Positions 17,584 through 25,741 of a stretch of 64,000 bases of DNA are shown here, one piece after another. This DNA is from a virus. Under the pieces are notes generated by a model. The model saw only the letters and a program-made list of their open reading frames with translations. It was not told the DNA's origin and searched no databases. The stretch is taken from positions 1 to 64,000 of IMG/VR virus record IMGVR_UViG_3300044646_002092, one strand, 5' to 3'. The stretch's first letter is position 1; the number at the start of each line of letters is the position of its first letter. The position numbers and the translations under genes are program-made.

Positions 17584-17949
17584 ATGTCACTCACAATACT
17601 TTCTGGCTTACCCAAATCTGGCAAAACTCGACAAGCTTATCTTCTCGCTGCTAAAGTTGCTGAGACTGGTAAGGTGCTGATTTTTACCGAAGATGATTTA
17701 TCTACTCTTGTTGGCAGAAGTTCTTGGCTGGTAGGTGATACTTGGCTCTCTATACCCAAACCCGACAACATCTATTTCAATCGCTTGTTTTCTCTCCCTG
17801 AACTCGAAGATAAAATTGAGAAAATCAAACCTGAACTTGTAGTGATTGATGCACCTTGGCAACGAAAACCTTCTTTGGAATTTCAACTGGAGAAATTCGA
17901 TATCCCTATTCTTTTGGTTCGCAACACTCTTGCGGTACTTGACCACTAA
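17584..17949 (+). CDS. minimal P-loop NTPase-like protein
   Basis: 121 residues. Walker A GLPKSGKT (about 7-14) and Walker B ELVVIDAP (about 80-87) are clear, but the protein is only half the length of RecA-like or Sak4-like ATPases and lacks the downstream strands. It may be a reduced nucleotide-binding regulator or a remnant of a RecA-fold ATPase. Confidence 0.65.
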   Translation: MSLTILSGLPKSGKTRQAYLLAAKVAETGKVLIFTEDDLSTLVGRSSWLVGDTWLSIPKPDNIYFNRLFSLPELEDKIEKIKPELVVIDAPWQRKPSLEFQLEKFDIPILLVRNTLAVLDH

Positions 17950-17978
17950 GTACCGTTTCATTTACTATAGGAGCTATT

Positions 17979-18407
17979 ATGACTGACCTCCGTGCTACTA
18001 ACTTCCTACCTCTCTCCATCGCATTTCATAAAATTGACCGTAACTCAAAATTTTTTCGACAAATCTACAAGCGCGACAGCTACATCGATGCTGCGTATGC
18101 GTTCGCTACTAACCAGAACGAACTACTCACTATAATTGGTAACAAATTACAATACTGGCATCAAGTCGGCAATCCTGCTACGCACACAGAAAAGAAGGTA
18201 AGGGCGTTCATTTCTCGCTTCAACGCTTTGGTTCACAGGGCTTTGTTGACACACCCGACTCATTCCGATACTCTGGTTGTAATTCGTGGCTTTGCGGGGT
18301 TAATCAACAGCATAGAGGACAGTAAGATTGTCGCTGATGTCAAGCCGTTACTTCGTGAATATGTCGAGTACTTCTTTTATCCCTACGTTAGACAGGTGAA
18401 ACCATAA
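17979..18407 (+). CDS. hypothetical protein
   Basis: 142 residues, helical, with AGGAG before the ATG. Shares its last base with the next start. Unknown. Confidence 0.65.
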   Translation: MTDLRATNFLPLSIAFHKIDRNSKFFRQIYKRDSYIDAAYAFATNQNELLTIIGNKLQYWHQVGNPATHTEKKVRAFISRFNALVHRALLTHPTHSDTLVVIRGFAGLINSIEDSKIVADVKPLLREYVEYFFYPYVRQVKP

Positions 18408-18697
18408 TGACAGACCCTCTTGGTATGCGAGGTATGAGGCTTATTATCACCGACACTCAACTAGAAAAGCTTGGTACAGCACTGAATAAAGAAGCTGAAA
18501 TTGGTGAAGACGGACTGAACCAATTTGACCGAACTCGCGCCGAACTTTTGCAACAGCTTGCCAACACATTGCAGAAATTACCCTACATGAGGTTGGGGCA
18601 ACTGATTTCAAACTCTCTTCCTGAAGATACTGACATTTTCTATGTGACCGATGCTAAATTGATTCAACTACTCAAAGACTTCGAGGCACACCATTGA
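18407..18697 (+). CDS. hypothetical protein
   Basis: 96 residues, helical and charged. TAATG-coupled to the previous gene, and its TGA overlaps the TTG of the next. Unknown. Confidence 0.6.
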   Translation: MTDPLGMRGMRLIITDTQLEKLGTALNKEAEIGEDGLNQFDRTRAELLQQLANTLQKLPYMRLGQLISNSLPEDTDIFYVTDAKLIQLLKDFEAHH

Positions 18698-18870
18698 AAC
18701 TCTACATATTCTTTTCTACCCTAGCTGCACTGGCTTTGAAGTTAGCACACGATGTTCTTCCTGAAGTTCGCTTCGAGTTCCAAATTGATTGGTTTTGGTT
18801 TTGGGCGTTACTTATTGTTGACGCTTGGATTATCTACTCAGTTGTCTTTTTTCTACCTCAAGGGCAATGA
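18694..18870 (+). CDS. small membrane protein, TTG start
   Basis: 58 residues from TTG overlapping the previous TGA. Two hydrophobic segments (YIFFSTLAALALKLA and WFWFWALLIVDAWIIYSVVF). It ends as an ATGA overlap with the acetyltransferase gene. Tight coupling on both sides supports it. Confidence 0.5.
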   Translation: MKLYIFFSTLAALALKLAHDVLPEVRFEFQIDWFWFWALLIVDAWIIYSVVFFLPQGQ

Positions 18871-19214
18871 CTAACTCACTACTGCCCCATTACATTCTGA
18901 CCACAATAAGCGACCCCCAAGGGCGCGGTAACGCCAGTCTCCTCCTCGACCACACCAACAAGAAAATCATCTTAGAGGAAATCGAGGTAGAGGCGCAATT
19001 TCGAGGCATGAAGCTCGGCAGTCGGTTGTTGAGCCAAGTGTGTTGGTTAGCTGATTCACTTGGCTTCACAGTTGTATTAGTCCCTGTTTCGCTAGTATCT
19101 ACTAAGTGTCTAACAATCTGGCAACTTGAGGATTGGTATGGGAGATATGGCTTCCACTTGCGCGATGATTATAAAGATGGATACCCTTATGCGAGAGAAC
19201 CTAGAATAATATGA
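18867..19214 (+). CDS. GNAT-family N-acetyltransferase-like protein
   Basis: 115 residues from the ATG at 18867. IEVEAQFRGMKLGSRLLSQV (about 43-62) is the acetyl-CoA-binding R/QxxGxG/A-type loop; LEDWYGRYGF (about 95-104) is the typical GNAT 'YxxxGF' end. Slightly short for the family, so the first strand is trimmed. Substrate unknown; could acetylate a host protein, tRNA or toxin. Confidence 0.65.
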   Translation: MTNSLLPHYILTTISDPQGRGNASLLLDHTNKKIILEEIEVEAQFRGMKLGSRLLSQVCWLADSLGFTVVLVPVSLVSTKCLTIWQLEDWYGRYGFHLRDDYKDGYPYAREPRII

Positions 19215-19687
19215 ATATCTTCGTACTTCACGAAAATCCAATCGAAGCTGCGCGTCTTGTCCCAGTCAGAGTAGCTAGTAAAATGGCTCTTGAAGCTGCT
19301 CAAATGCTTGCAGTCGCTTGCGCTCATCGTGGTTTGGCGCTACCTCACAAAAAAGATGGTAATGAGTATTCCCCAAAATCGCACGTTAATCATCCTTGCA
19401 CCAAATGGGCTTGTCAGAGTCGTGAAAATATGCAATGGTTGGCTTTACATGGTATCGCGCTCTGTAAACGACATTTAGAAGTTTATGAGAAAATGCCAGC
19501 ACACTCTCTCGCCCTAAACGAAGTGCTTGTTGAAATCGCTTTCAATACGATTCAATGTTATTGGAGTAATCACACACCATTTGTTTCTGCCATGCCTGAC
19601 GAGTTCAAGACTGATGATGTAGTTGAGAGTTATCGAGCTTATATCAAGACCAAACCATATTATGTTGAAGGAGAAGCGCAGCTATGA
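19211..19687 (+). CDS. conserved phage hypothetical protein
   Basis: 158 residues. The arrangement MNIFVLHENPIEAARL, later NHPCTKWACQSRENMQWL, then TPFVSAMPDEF and VESYRAY is one I associate with a widespread phage hypothetical family, usually with DKHV...KM near the N-terminus (here KMALEAAQML). Conserved Asn/His/Cys/Trp suggest an enzyme, but I know no proven activity. Confidence 0.6.
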   Translation: MNIFVLHENPIEAARLVPVRVASKMALEAAQMLAVACAHRGLALPHKKDGNEYSPKSHVNHPCTKWACQSRENMQWLALHGIALCKRHLEVYEKMPAHSLALNEVLVEIAFNTIQCYWSNHTPFVSAMPDEFKTDDVVESYRAYIKTKPYYVEGEAQL

Positions 19688-19803
19688 GTGAAGCTAAATG
19701 TGATTACACTTACTTGACTGCGATACAAAACTGCGGTTGGTGGTTGGAAGCTTTTACAAATTACGATGACGCGGAGTGGTACGGGAGTACGCAAGCGCTT
19801 TAA
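19684..19803 (+). CDS. tiny hypothetical protein
   Basis: 39 residues, acidic, Trp-rich (CGWWLEAFTNYDDAEW), ATGA-coupled to the gene before it and followed directly by a terminator. Confidence 0.4.
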   Translation: MSEAKCDYTYLTAIQNCGWWLEAFTNYDDAEWYGSTQAL

Positions 19804-19809
19804 TAGAGG

Positions 19810-19841
19810 GAGATGTTGTTATGCAGCATCTCTTTTTTCTT
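19810..19841 (+). terminator. intrinsic terminator
   Basis: GAGATG (19810-19815) pairs with CATCTC (19827-19832), followed by TTTTTTCTTTT. Clear Rho-independent form. Confidence 0.75.
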
Positions 19842-19870
19842 TTCTGCACATGAACGGAGTGAGATTTGTT

Positions 19871-20110
19871 ATGCAGGTATTTTGCCCGTATTGCAACAAC
19901 GAAGCAAAGTTGGTTGACAGTGCAATTATTTATCGTGGAGTTAGTTATGGGGATATTTGGTTGTGTAAGCCTTGCGATGCTTATAATGGCGTACATCCTG
20001 ATGGTTACACTGCACACATAGGAGGTTTTACTGTGAAGCAATGCAAAGAGTTGGTAGCTAAGGTGCGCTATCCGAGTATTGCTGTGGAGGATTTTCTACA
20101 AGGAAGCTAA
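19871..20110 (+). CDS. zinc-ribbon protein, DUF3268-like
   Basis: 79 residues from the ATG at 19871. CPYC (5-8) and CKPC (about 31-34) make one four-Cys zinc ribbon. The order CPYCNNEAKLV...IYRG...WLCKPCDAY..VHPDG resembles the DUF3268 zinc-finger family of phages. An upstream ATG (19850) is the alternative start. Role unknown. Confidence 0.6.
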   Translation: MQVFCPYCNNEAKLVDSAIIYRGVSYGDIWLCKPCDAYNGVHPDGYTAHIGGFTVKQCKELVAKVRYPSIAVEDFLQGS

Positions 20111-20210
20111 GTCTTTCTCATTGCCGAAGGGCTAGGCTAACGCCAGTTGTCTCAAGCGCCGACGGCTTAGTAATATCTAGTAAAAAGAGTAGGAGTAAAA
20201 CTCTTATGTG

Positions 20211-20392
20211 CCAAAACCATAAGAAAGTGAAATCCCGAATGTAAGTCTCTGTAACGTGTTTAGGCAAAACCCTAATACGGACAACTTTATGGTTATGATT
20301 TATATTTCTATGGTCGTTTCTCTTATGTTTATGGTTTAGTCTAGGTTTATTCCATAAGTCCTGCGAAACTTTATGTTTTATGGTCTATGGTA
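20211..20392. promoter_or_regulatory. array of YTATGG repeats overlapping a promoter
   Basis: TTTATGGT-like units occur at about 20286, 20309, 20325, 20375 and 20383, with inverted copies (CCATAA) near 20217 and 20352. The last units run into a consensus TATAAT at 20391-20396, 20 bases before the ATG at 20417. Repeats at the promoter of a putative DNA-binding protein suggest autoregulation or iterons. Confidence 0.5.
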
Positions 20393-20416
20393 TAATAAAA
20401 AGAAAAAAGAAAATAA

Positions 20417-21064
20417 ATGTTGGCAAAAATAACAGAAATAGAGATGGTACGTCATCTTAAGCCCCCAGTAGACAACATAGCGATTTGCGAATATGTTGTC
20501 AACTTACCAGAAGAGCAACAACTAAAATCAGCATTGTTCATCATTGGAGAATTATCTTCGAGATACAACAACCTCAGCCACACAAGTATAGAGACAGCCC
20601 AAGTATTGCAACTAGACGGTTTGGCTAATTACCTACAAGATAATCCTGAGTATCTGGACGGGTTTGCAATTGACCCAGAAAGCCGAAGAGTCAAGTATTG
20701 CGGTCAAGAAGTTAATGAGGATGTGTACGGTCTTGATATTAGCCCTATAGACATCTTAAGCAAACGTCTTAGTGAAAATTTCAATCATCGCTATACATTT
20801 CACTACAAATTTCTCTTGACTGCGGTTAAAAAAGCGCTTAAAATAACTAGCAATCTAGCTGCTTTCGAGGATATAGAGTATGTGAAAAAAGTGGTGCTGA
20901 GTTTGGTAGAAGGTTCTCGAAAATCTCAAGTAACTATACCTGAAATATATAAAGGGACTGAAGGTATTTCCAAAAAACAGATTGCAAACGCCTTAGACAA
21001 ACTGGGTTGGACTAAAAAAACCTACGCCAGTGGGAATGTAGTTTACCTTAAACCGAAAAAATAG
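20417..21064 (+). CDS. putative DNA-binding protein, paralogue of 5581-6300
   Basis: 215 residues. It shares with the 5581-6300 protein the block NPEYLDGFAIDPE..VKYCGQ (about 76-100) and the C-terminal region with VTIPEIYKG and ALDKLGW (about 174-200), which looks like a winged helix. Preceded by its own distinct repeat array and TATAAT promoter. A paralogue pair, each with different upstream repeats, suggests regulators or Rep-type initiators that have diverged in specificity. Confidence 0.6.
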   Translation: MLAKITEIEMVRHLKPPVDNIAICEYVVNLPEEQQLKSALFIIGELSSRYNNLSHTSIETAQVLQLDGLANYLQDNPEYLDGFAIDPESRRVKYCGQEVNEDVYGLDISPIDILSKRLSENFNHRYTFHYKFLLTAVKKALKITSNLAAFEDIEYVKKVVLSLVEGSRKSQVTIPEIYKGTEGISKKQIANALDKLGWTKKTYASGNVVYLKPKK

Positions 21065-21065
21065 C

Positions 21066-21302
21066 ATGGCAACACAAACCAATCGCATCAATTCTTCTTC
21101 TGCACATATCACCGCAGACAGCCTAGATTGGCTCCGCAAGACACATGAAGACAACATCACATGGATTCCTATGTTCGCAAACTATTACTTCGCCTACAGA
21201 GCCATAGAGCAGCAATGGTGGTACGTTGACGAGGAGAAGAAATTCAAAGTAGATGCAGCACCAGATATTGAATCAATTTATCAAGGAATGGTAAAGCCAT
21301 GA
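21066..21302 (+). CDS. hypothetical protein
   Basis: 78 residues, Trp-rich (SLDWLRKTHEDNITWIP). One base from the previous stop, ATGA-coupled to the next. Unknown. Confidence 0.6.
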   Translation: MATQTNRINSSSAHITADSLDWLRKTHEDNITWIPMFANYYFAYRAIEQQWWYVDEEKKFKVDAAPDIESIYQGMVKP

Positions 21303-21496
21303 GTCAACCCCAGTATCGCCTCATATCTCGCGGTCAATCCTTTACTGGTCAAGAAGTAATCGAGCTTCACGTTTATAATCCTTCGAGAGGCATATGGACG
21401 AAGATGCCGATGAAAGTTACTATTGTTCCACAGTGTTGTTTGACATTAGCAGAAATCGAGGCACAAAATGCGACCTACCAACTACAACCAGCTTGA
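21299..21496 (+). CDS. small hypothetical protein
   Basis: 65 residues, beta-rich (RLISRGQSFTGQEVIELHVY). Overlaps the next gene by 29 bases. Unknown. Confidence 0.5.
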   Translation: MSQPQYRLISRGQSFTGQEVIELHVYNPSRGIWTKMPMKVTIVPQCCLTLAEIEAQNATYQLQPA

Positions 21497-21797
21497 GTTT
21501 TGTCAAGTCGAACAAGTACCAATCTTTCCCCCCAAGAAAATTCACATCATCCGTTCCGAGCAACAAGGTGCATTCAAGGTTGTACTTAGCTCCAGAGATG
21601 CAGCTAAAATCGTCTCTGAGCTTCAGAAGGGCAATCCACATAAACTGACTTGCTACATGAGCTTCGGAGGTACTAGTGATACCAAATGGACTATTCTCGA
21701 TGACTGCAAGCAATACTCTCTGCATGGTGATTGGCTTGGAGATAACGAGGCTGTTCGGGAGTATCTAAATTCACAACTGAACATTTTGGTGGACTAA
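21468..21797 (+). CDS. hypothetical protein
   Basis: 109 residues starting MRPTNYNQLEFCQVEQ. Mixed alpha/beta, no motif. One base before the next ATG. Confidence 0.6.
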   Translation: MRPTNYNQLEFCQVEQVPIFPPKKIHIIRSEQQGAFKVVLSSRDAAKIVSELQKGNPHKLTCYMSFGGTSDTKWTILDDCKQYSLHGDWLGDNEAVREYLNSQLNILVD

Positions 21798-21798
21798 T

Positions 21799-22173
21799 AT
21801 GAAAATTATATCTGAAAATCAATTTTCCAAAAACTTCATAGAATTTGAAGATGGTGCTAAATATCTTCGGATTGAGGTATCTAGATTCAAAATTTCATGG
21901 GAATCGGCACAGTCGGGGCATACTTTTTTATTAAAAGAAGGTCGTTGGTGGGAATGGGTTGAGGCGGAACAAAGTTTTCAATTGATGACTAAGAATATTC
22001 CGACATTAGAAGAGGACTATCAACAACATCTTTTGGCAAAGTATCCGTTTGAAAAGCGTGTGCGCGAGATTGCAGAAAAGAATGTTGATGTTGGGACTGT
22101 GATGTTTGATTTAGCACGAGATTTTAATTTCGTAGAAGCAGTTAAAGAATATTTGAAGAAACTACCGAGGTAA
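21799..22173 (+). CDS. hypothetical protein
   Basis: 124 residues. Beta-rich N-terminus (FIEFEDGAKYLRIEVSRFKI), helical C-terminus. Unknown. Confidence 0.65.
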   Translation: MKIISENQFSKNFIEFEDGAKYLRIEVSRFKISWESAQSGHTFLLKEGRWWEWVEAEQSFQLMTKNIPTLEEDYQQHLLAKYPFEKRVREIAEKNVDVGTVMFDLARDFNFVEAVKEYLKKLPR

Positions 22174-22174
22174 C

Positions 22175-22342
22175 ATGATTACTACGCATCAAGAGTTCTG
22201 GGAGTTAGCAGAAGAAAACAATTTAAGTATTTTAACTGTAAGTCAGATGACGAATGCTCCTATTAAAGTTTTACTAGAGTGGCTTGACAACCAGACTACC
22301 CCCGAATCTGCCCTAAACGATTTAAAGAAATATTTAAAATGA
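22175..22342 (+). CDS. small hypothetical protein
   Basis: 55 residues, helical and acidic (MITTHQEFWELAEENNL, then LLEWLDNQTTPESAL). ATGA-coupled to the phosphoesterase fragment. Unknown. Confidence 0.5.
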   Translation: MITTHQEFWELAEENNLSILTVSQMTNAPIKVLLEWLDNQTTPESALNDLKKYLK

Positions 22343-22506
22343 AACTCCTGCCCCTCTCAGACCTGCATCTAGAGTTTTCGGCGCTACACATCCCTAACAC
22401 CGACAAAGCTGATGTCGCTTTACTGCTTGGCGACATCCACACAAGTATTAGCGGAGTTCAGTGGGCTGCTAATACCATCGAGTCGAAGCATATTATCTAT
22501 GTCTAA
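22339..22506 (+). pseudogene. N-terminal fragment of a metallophosphoesterase
   Basis: 55 residues. SDLHLEF (7-13) is the first calcineurin-like metal motif (DxH), and VALLLGDIH (26-34) the second (GD). The frame stops right where the GNHE motif should follow (KHIIYV then TAA), and no continuation is seen in other frames. Lacking the third to fifth metal motifs it cannot be an active phosphoesterase; likely a decayed gene remnant. Confidence 0.6.
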
Positions 22507-22633
22507 AGATAATATTCCTTTTGAGTTATCGACAGCCGACGGTAAAAAGATTATCATTGAGTACAATTCAGAGACAAAGCAGCTAGTTGTAAAGGCTGGC
22601 GCTAACACATCGAAATCAACATTGGTGAATTAA
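22499..22633 (+). CDS. tiny hypothetical protein
   Basis: 44 residues from the ATG at 22499, overlapping the end of the phosphoesterase fragment (MSKDNIPFELSTADGKKII). Beta-hairpin-like. Unknown. Confidence 0.45.
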   Translation: MSKDNIPFELSTADGKKIIIEYNSETKQLVVKAGANTSKSTLVN

Positions 22634-22634
22634 C

Positions 22635-22784
22635 ATGGCAATAAACAGGCAACAAGCACAGTCTTTAGTAGACCTTTCTATTAGACTATTTCCAGTGAAT
22701 CTTGACAAGTACATTTTTGTAAACAATATTCCATTTAAAACAAACCATGAAATCAATACTTCCCCAACTCCTAGCGGAAATTAA
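22635..22784 (+). CDS. tiny hypothetical protein
   Basis: 49 residues (MAINRQQAQSLVDLSIRLF), 1 base after the previous stop; its 3' 38 bases overlap the next gene. Uncertain. Confidence 0.35.
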   Translation: MAINRQQAQSLVDLSIRLFPVNLDKYIFVNNIPFKTNHEINTSPTPSGN

Positions 22785-23061
22785 TTCTTTATCCTACAAT
22801 GCAATCATCACCCTAAAAACTTATGTTGGTAAAAATATCAGCACGATTAAATTACAACTAAGTGCTTCCCAGACTGACGGAGCTACAGGTTTTGACTGCC
22901 CAGAGTTTTTCATACACTTTAAACCAGACAGTAGTTATATTGATAAATACTTGCAAATTTTTGAAAAGGCTTCAGAGCGTGAAGTGCATAATATTTCTGG
23001 AAAGTTCTACCCAAGCGGTGTAGAATTTTCACTCAACATGAATCTAGAGGATTTTTCCTAA
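22747..23061 (+). CDS. hypothetical protein
   Basis: 104 residues with a Ser/Thr-rich beta-strand pattern. One base before the next ATG. Unknown. Confidence 0.6.
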   Translation: MKSILPQLLAEINSLSYNAIITLKTYVGKNISTIKLQLSASQTDGATGFDCPEFFIHFKPDSSYIDKYLQIFEKASEREVHNISGKFYPSGVEFSLNMNLEDFS

Positions 23062-23062
23062 T

Positions 23063-23482
23063 ATGAAAGCACATTTGCTACAAGTTTTAGTAATTGACCA
23101 CGACCACCTTGGGGCTGATGAAGTCGAGCGTGTCCTTGAAGATACAAAGTACCCAAACGATTGCATCATTCCTAACGTAATCAAGTCCCAGAGTGTAGAT
23201 ATTGGTGAATGGGATGACGATAACCCATTGAACCACAGTGACACTCAAGCTGCGGAAATTGACCGATTGTTTAAAGAAACTCTTAGACCGATGGAAGATG
23301 CTCCAATAGATACTTGTCAATATATTTTACTGTTTGCCGAGTCTGGTTATATCGGCACTCCTTGGCGAGTTGAGGTTTGTCGTTTTTATCATAACTATGG
23401 TTGGCTTAATCATGCTGGCGACCGTTTTACTGATAGCGGTGGTGAACCTGTTGGTTGGCTACCTCTACCTTCCGCTAGATGA
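23063..23482 (+). CDS. DUF551-like protein
   Basis: 139 residues. The C-terminal half (MEDAPIDTCQYILLFAESGY then EPVGWLPLP) follows the 'm.daP.dg..vl......WlPlP' pattern of DUF551-type phage proteins. The N-terminal half is acidic and unassigned. Function unknown. Confidence 0.6.
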   Translation: MKAHLLQVLVIDHDHLGADEVERVLEDTKYPNDCIIPNVIKSQSVDIGEWDDDNPLNHSDTQAAEIDRLFKETLRPMEDAPIDTCQYILLFAESGYIGTPWRVEVCRFYHNYGWLNHAGDRFTDSGGEPVGWLPLPSAR

Positions 23483-23552
23483 TGCCTTAAGTAAAATCAC
23501 TTATTATCTAAAAATAACTACCCACCGTACACTTATATGCTTAGCGGTTTAA
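23397..23552 (+). CDS. possible small membrane protein in another frame
   Basis: 51 residues from an ATG inside the DUF551-like gene; the first 25 residues are strongly hydrophobic (MVGLIMLATVLLIAVVNLLV). The long overlap with a convincing gene makes it doubtful, but it would fill the gap to 23537. Confidence 0.25.
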   Translation: MVGLIMLATVLLIAVVNLLVGYLYLPLDDALSKITYYLKITTHRTLICLAV

Positions 23553-23752
23553 TTAATTGGTTGTTTCGACGCAACAGTGTTTCTCGATATTTACATAGAA
23601 TAGAGAAACTGATTGCAGAAAAAAAGTATTGCGAAGCAGATGCTTGTGCATTTCTTGCTCTTCAAAATTTTCCTAACCACCCCGAACTTCTTGCTCTCAA
23701 AATCGAGGCGGAAAAAGGGTTCTCTTCATACCTCTACTCACAGGAGTTTTAG
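23537..23752 (+). CDS. small helical (TPR-like) protein
   Basis: 71 residues. AEKKYCEADACAFLALQNFPNHPELL (in part) resembles a single TPR hairpin. Basic N-terminus. Unknown role. Confidence 0.5.
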   Translation: MLSGLINWLFRRNSVSRYLHRIEKLIAEKKYCEADACAFLALQNFPNHPELLALKIEAEKGFSSYLYSQEF

Positions 23753-23757
23753 TTAGC

Positions 23758-24345
23758 ATGACACAGTTTGAAATTTGGTATGCAATTGAAAAAGACGGGC
23801 AATATTTTGGATTTACGAAAAATCTAAAAGAGGCTGTTGCAAATGGATTTTTGTCTTCTGTTGTAGAGTTGGCAGTTTTTATCGCCTCAAAGACCGATAA
23901 AATGCCTTTCCCTTATTTAGGTATGGTAGAAGGGGATAGGGTAGTTTCAATAGTTCATCACAAAGTTGCTGAACATCTGTATGACGACACCACTAAATTA
24001 AGCTTCCTCATCGTACAACCTATTATTCGTTGTGAAAAATGTCGTATTATGTACGTTGACAATGTGTTCTACTGGGACTATGTTTCAGAGACAAGAGGCA
24101 GACAGGCTGCAACCCCTGAGCAAGTGTTGGCGAAAGTTTGCATTCCGACCGCAAGACATGGAGATAGGCAGCACATCTCTTGTCTTGCCAAGCAATTATA
24201 CGAATCTGACTTGGGCTTACTGCAAAAGTCTCCCGCAGAGTTACAGGATTTTGTTCGAGCTAACAACAATCAGGTCGAAATGGATTTGCCTGATGAAGAG
24301 TACTATTTAGATATGGCTAGGGAGATTCTCGATGAGCAAAACTAA
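23758..24345 (+). CDS. hypothetical protein
   Basis: 195 residues. A CEKC pair at about 92-95 is the only visible metal-type motif. Acidic C-terminus. Overlaps the next gene by 14 bases. Unknown. Confidence 0.65.
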   Translation: MTQFEIWYAIEKDGQYFGFTKNLKEAVANGFLSSVVELAVFIASKTDKMPFPYLGMVEGDRVVSIVHHKVAEHLYDDTTKLSFLIVQPIIRCEKCRIMYVDNVFYWDYVSETRGRQAATPEQVLAKVCIPTARHGDRQHISCLAKQLYESDLGLLQKSPAELQDFVRANNNQVEMDLPDEEYYLDMAREILDEQN

Positions 24346-24526
24346 CTTCAAATTCAAAGTCGGTCAGCTTGTCCGATTTGGTGCTACAAACCAAGACTGG
24401 GAAGTTTTTTCCCGCCATTTCCCTGAACACGCAGAAGAGCCTCAATATTATTTGCAGAGTCAGACTACGCCTAGTTATCAGCAATGGGTTTTAGAAAGCG
24501 ATTTACGTGAGGTTAGCGATGTTTAA
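24332..24526 (+). CDS. small SH3-like hypothetical protein
   Basis: 64 residues. FKFKVGQLVRFG then WVLESDLREV is the pattern of small phage SH3-type barrels, also seen in the 24519 and 25367 products. Unknown role. Confidence 0.55.
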   Translation: MSKTNFKFKVGQLVRFGATNQDWEVFSRHFPEHAEEPQYYLQSQTTPSYQQWVLESDLREVSDV

Positions 24527-24821
24527 AATTGATGAACGTGTGTATTTTCTGAAAGACAACCGCATACAAAGCGGTCTTGTTCTAGGTTGGCAGCAGAGTG
24601 TAGTAAAAACAAAAGATACCCAAATCACCTACTTAATCGGTGAAGAAATTGGTGGGAATATTCCCGCTAGTGGGTATTTTCGCCATTCAGATAATCTAGA
24701 CTATATTTTTATGCCTTCACACTTGGTTTTCGCGCATATTCATGATTTAACTCGGTTTTATACAGATAACTACAACCAAAGCAAAGGTATACAAAAACTA
24801 ATCCACATGATTAATACTTGA
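24519..24821 (+). CDS. small SH3-like hypothetical protein
   Basis: 100 residues from the ATG at 24519. FKIDERVYFLKDNRIQSGLV resembles the 25367 product (FKFAVGQEFWLLKNNKVQKG), suggesting tandem paralogues. Its 3' end overlaps the convergent minus-strand gene by 11 bases. Confidence 0.6.
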   Translation: MFKIDERVYFLKDNRIQSGLVLGWQQSVVKTKDTQITYLIGEEIGGNIPASGYFRHSDNLDYIFMPSHLVFAHIHDLTRFYTDNYNQSKGIQKLIHMINT

Positions 24822-25305
24822 TTTGGTCTTTTTTACTAATTGGTTTAGCTTTACCATTTTCGCGCTTGTCGTTGGCAAACCCGTCCCTCGAAGCTGATGA
24901 TTTACTCTCATCCATCACTGGCTTACCCTTATTCTCTTTTCTGACCTTATCCACGAAGTCTTGAGTCTTGTCAGTCCCTGCGCCAGCTACGGCTCTAGGC
25001 TTGCGAGGCTCAACATACTTCAATGTAGTGTCCTTAGCAGTTTTCTCTCTTTCTGCTGCTTTGTTAGCCTCATTTTTGTCCTTTAGAGCTTTGTTGGCAC
25101 GACCTTTGGCTTCAGATGCACCTTTACCTAAATCAGTGTAGCTAGCATTTTTCTTAGGGTCTTTCCACGCTGCTTTGCTTGCGATATCTTTCACAGCTCC
25201 TACAGTTGTTTTGATATCTGCCTTAGCGCGAGTTAGTAGGCGGTCAAGATTGCCAATAGCGAAGTCTGCTTCGAGTGGCGAGTTCATATGTTTGAAGTCT
25301 GTCAT
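24811..25305 (-). CDS. minus-strand Lys-rich virion-like protein
   Basis: 164 residues, very rich in Lys, Ala, Asp and Asn (KALKDKNEANKAAEREKTAK), low complexity and probably disordered. It is one of only two minus-strand genes inside the long rightward cluster, and the other (48924-49379) belongs to the virion-like group, so I infer a late or packaged protein. Followed on the plus strand by a promoter signal that restarts rightward transcription. Confidence 0.6.
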   Translation of the reverse strand: MTDFKHMNSPLEADFAIGNLDRLLTRAKADIKTTVGAVKDIASKAAWKDPKKNASYTDLGKGASEAKGRANKALKDKNEANKAAEREKTAKDTTLKYVEPRKPRAVAGAGTDKTQDFVDKVRKENKGKPVMDESKSSASRDGFANDKRENGKAKPISKKDQIKY

Positions 25306-25307
25306 TT

Positions 25308-25341
25308 GATAGATGTTGTTTTATTATTTTTATACTATTGT
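25308..25341 (+). promoter_or_regulatory. GAYAGAT-N18 promoter signal
   Basis: GATAGATGTT (25308-25317), 18-base spacer, TATTGT (25336-25341); ATG of the next gene 26 bases downstream. It lies just beyond an inserted minus-strand gene. Confidence 0.5.
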
Positions 25342-25366
25342 ATCAGGACGTTGGCAAGAGGTATTT

Positions 25367-25741
25367 ATGGAAGAGTTATTTAGAAATCTACAAGACCGCA
25401 TCTATGAAGAGCCAATTAATCGACAAACAACTTTAGAAGCATTTTACGATTTGCGTAATGCTTATGATAAATTACCCACTAATCCCACTTTTAAGTTTGC
25501 CGTTGGGCAAGAATTTTGGTTACTCAAGAACAATAAAGTTCAAAAGGGAAAAGTACGTGTTCGCCAGATTACTGAAAGTAGTGAAAAACTTGATTCAGAA
25601 AAAGATTATTTTCGTAGAAATACTCCAGAAAAGCTATTAATTCTTTATTCTCCTCATCAATTTAATGATGTGGATGGAAATTGGCAACTTGAAGAGTCTC
25701 AATTATTTGCAAGTAAGCAAGAGCTTTTGGAGTCATTGTAA
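25367..25741 (+). CDS. SH3-like hypothetical protein
   Basis: 124 residues from the ATG at 25367. Central FKFAVGQEFWLLKNNKVQKG is related to the 24519 product. Shares its last base with the next start (TAATG). Confidence 0.6.
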   Translation: MEELFRNLQDRIYEEPINRQTTLEAFYDLRNAYDKLPTNPTFKFAVGQEFWLLKNNKVQKGKVRVRQITESSEKLDSEKDYFRRNTPEKLLILYSPHQFNDVDGNWQLEESQLFASKQELLESL

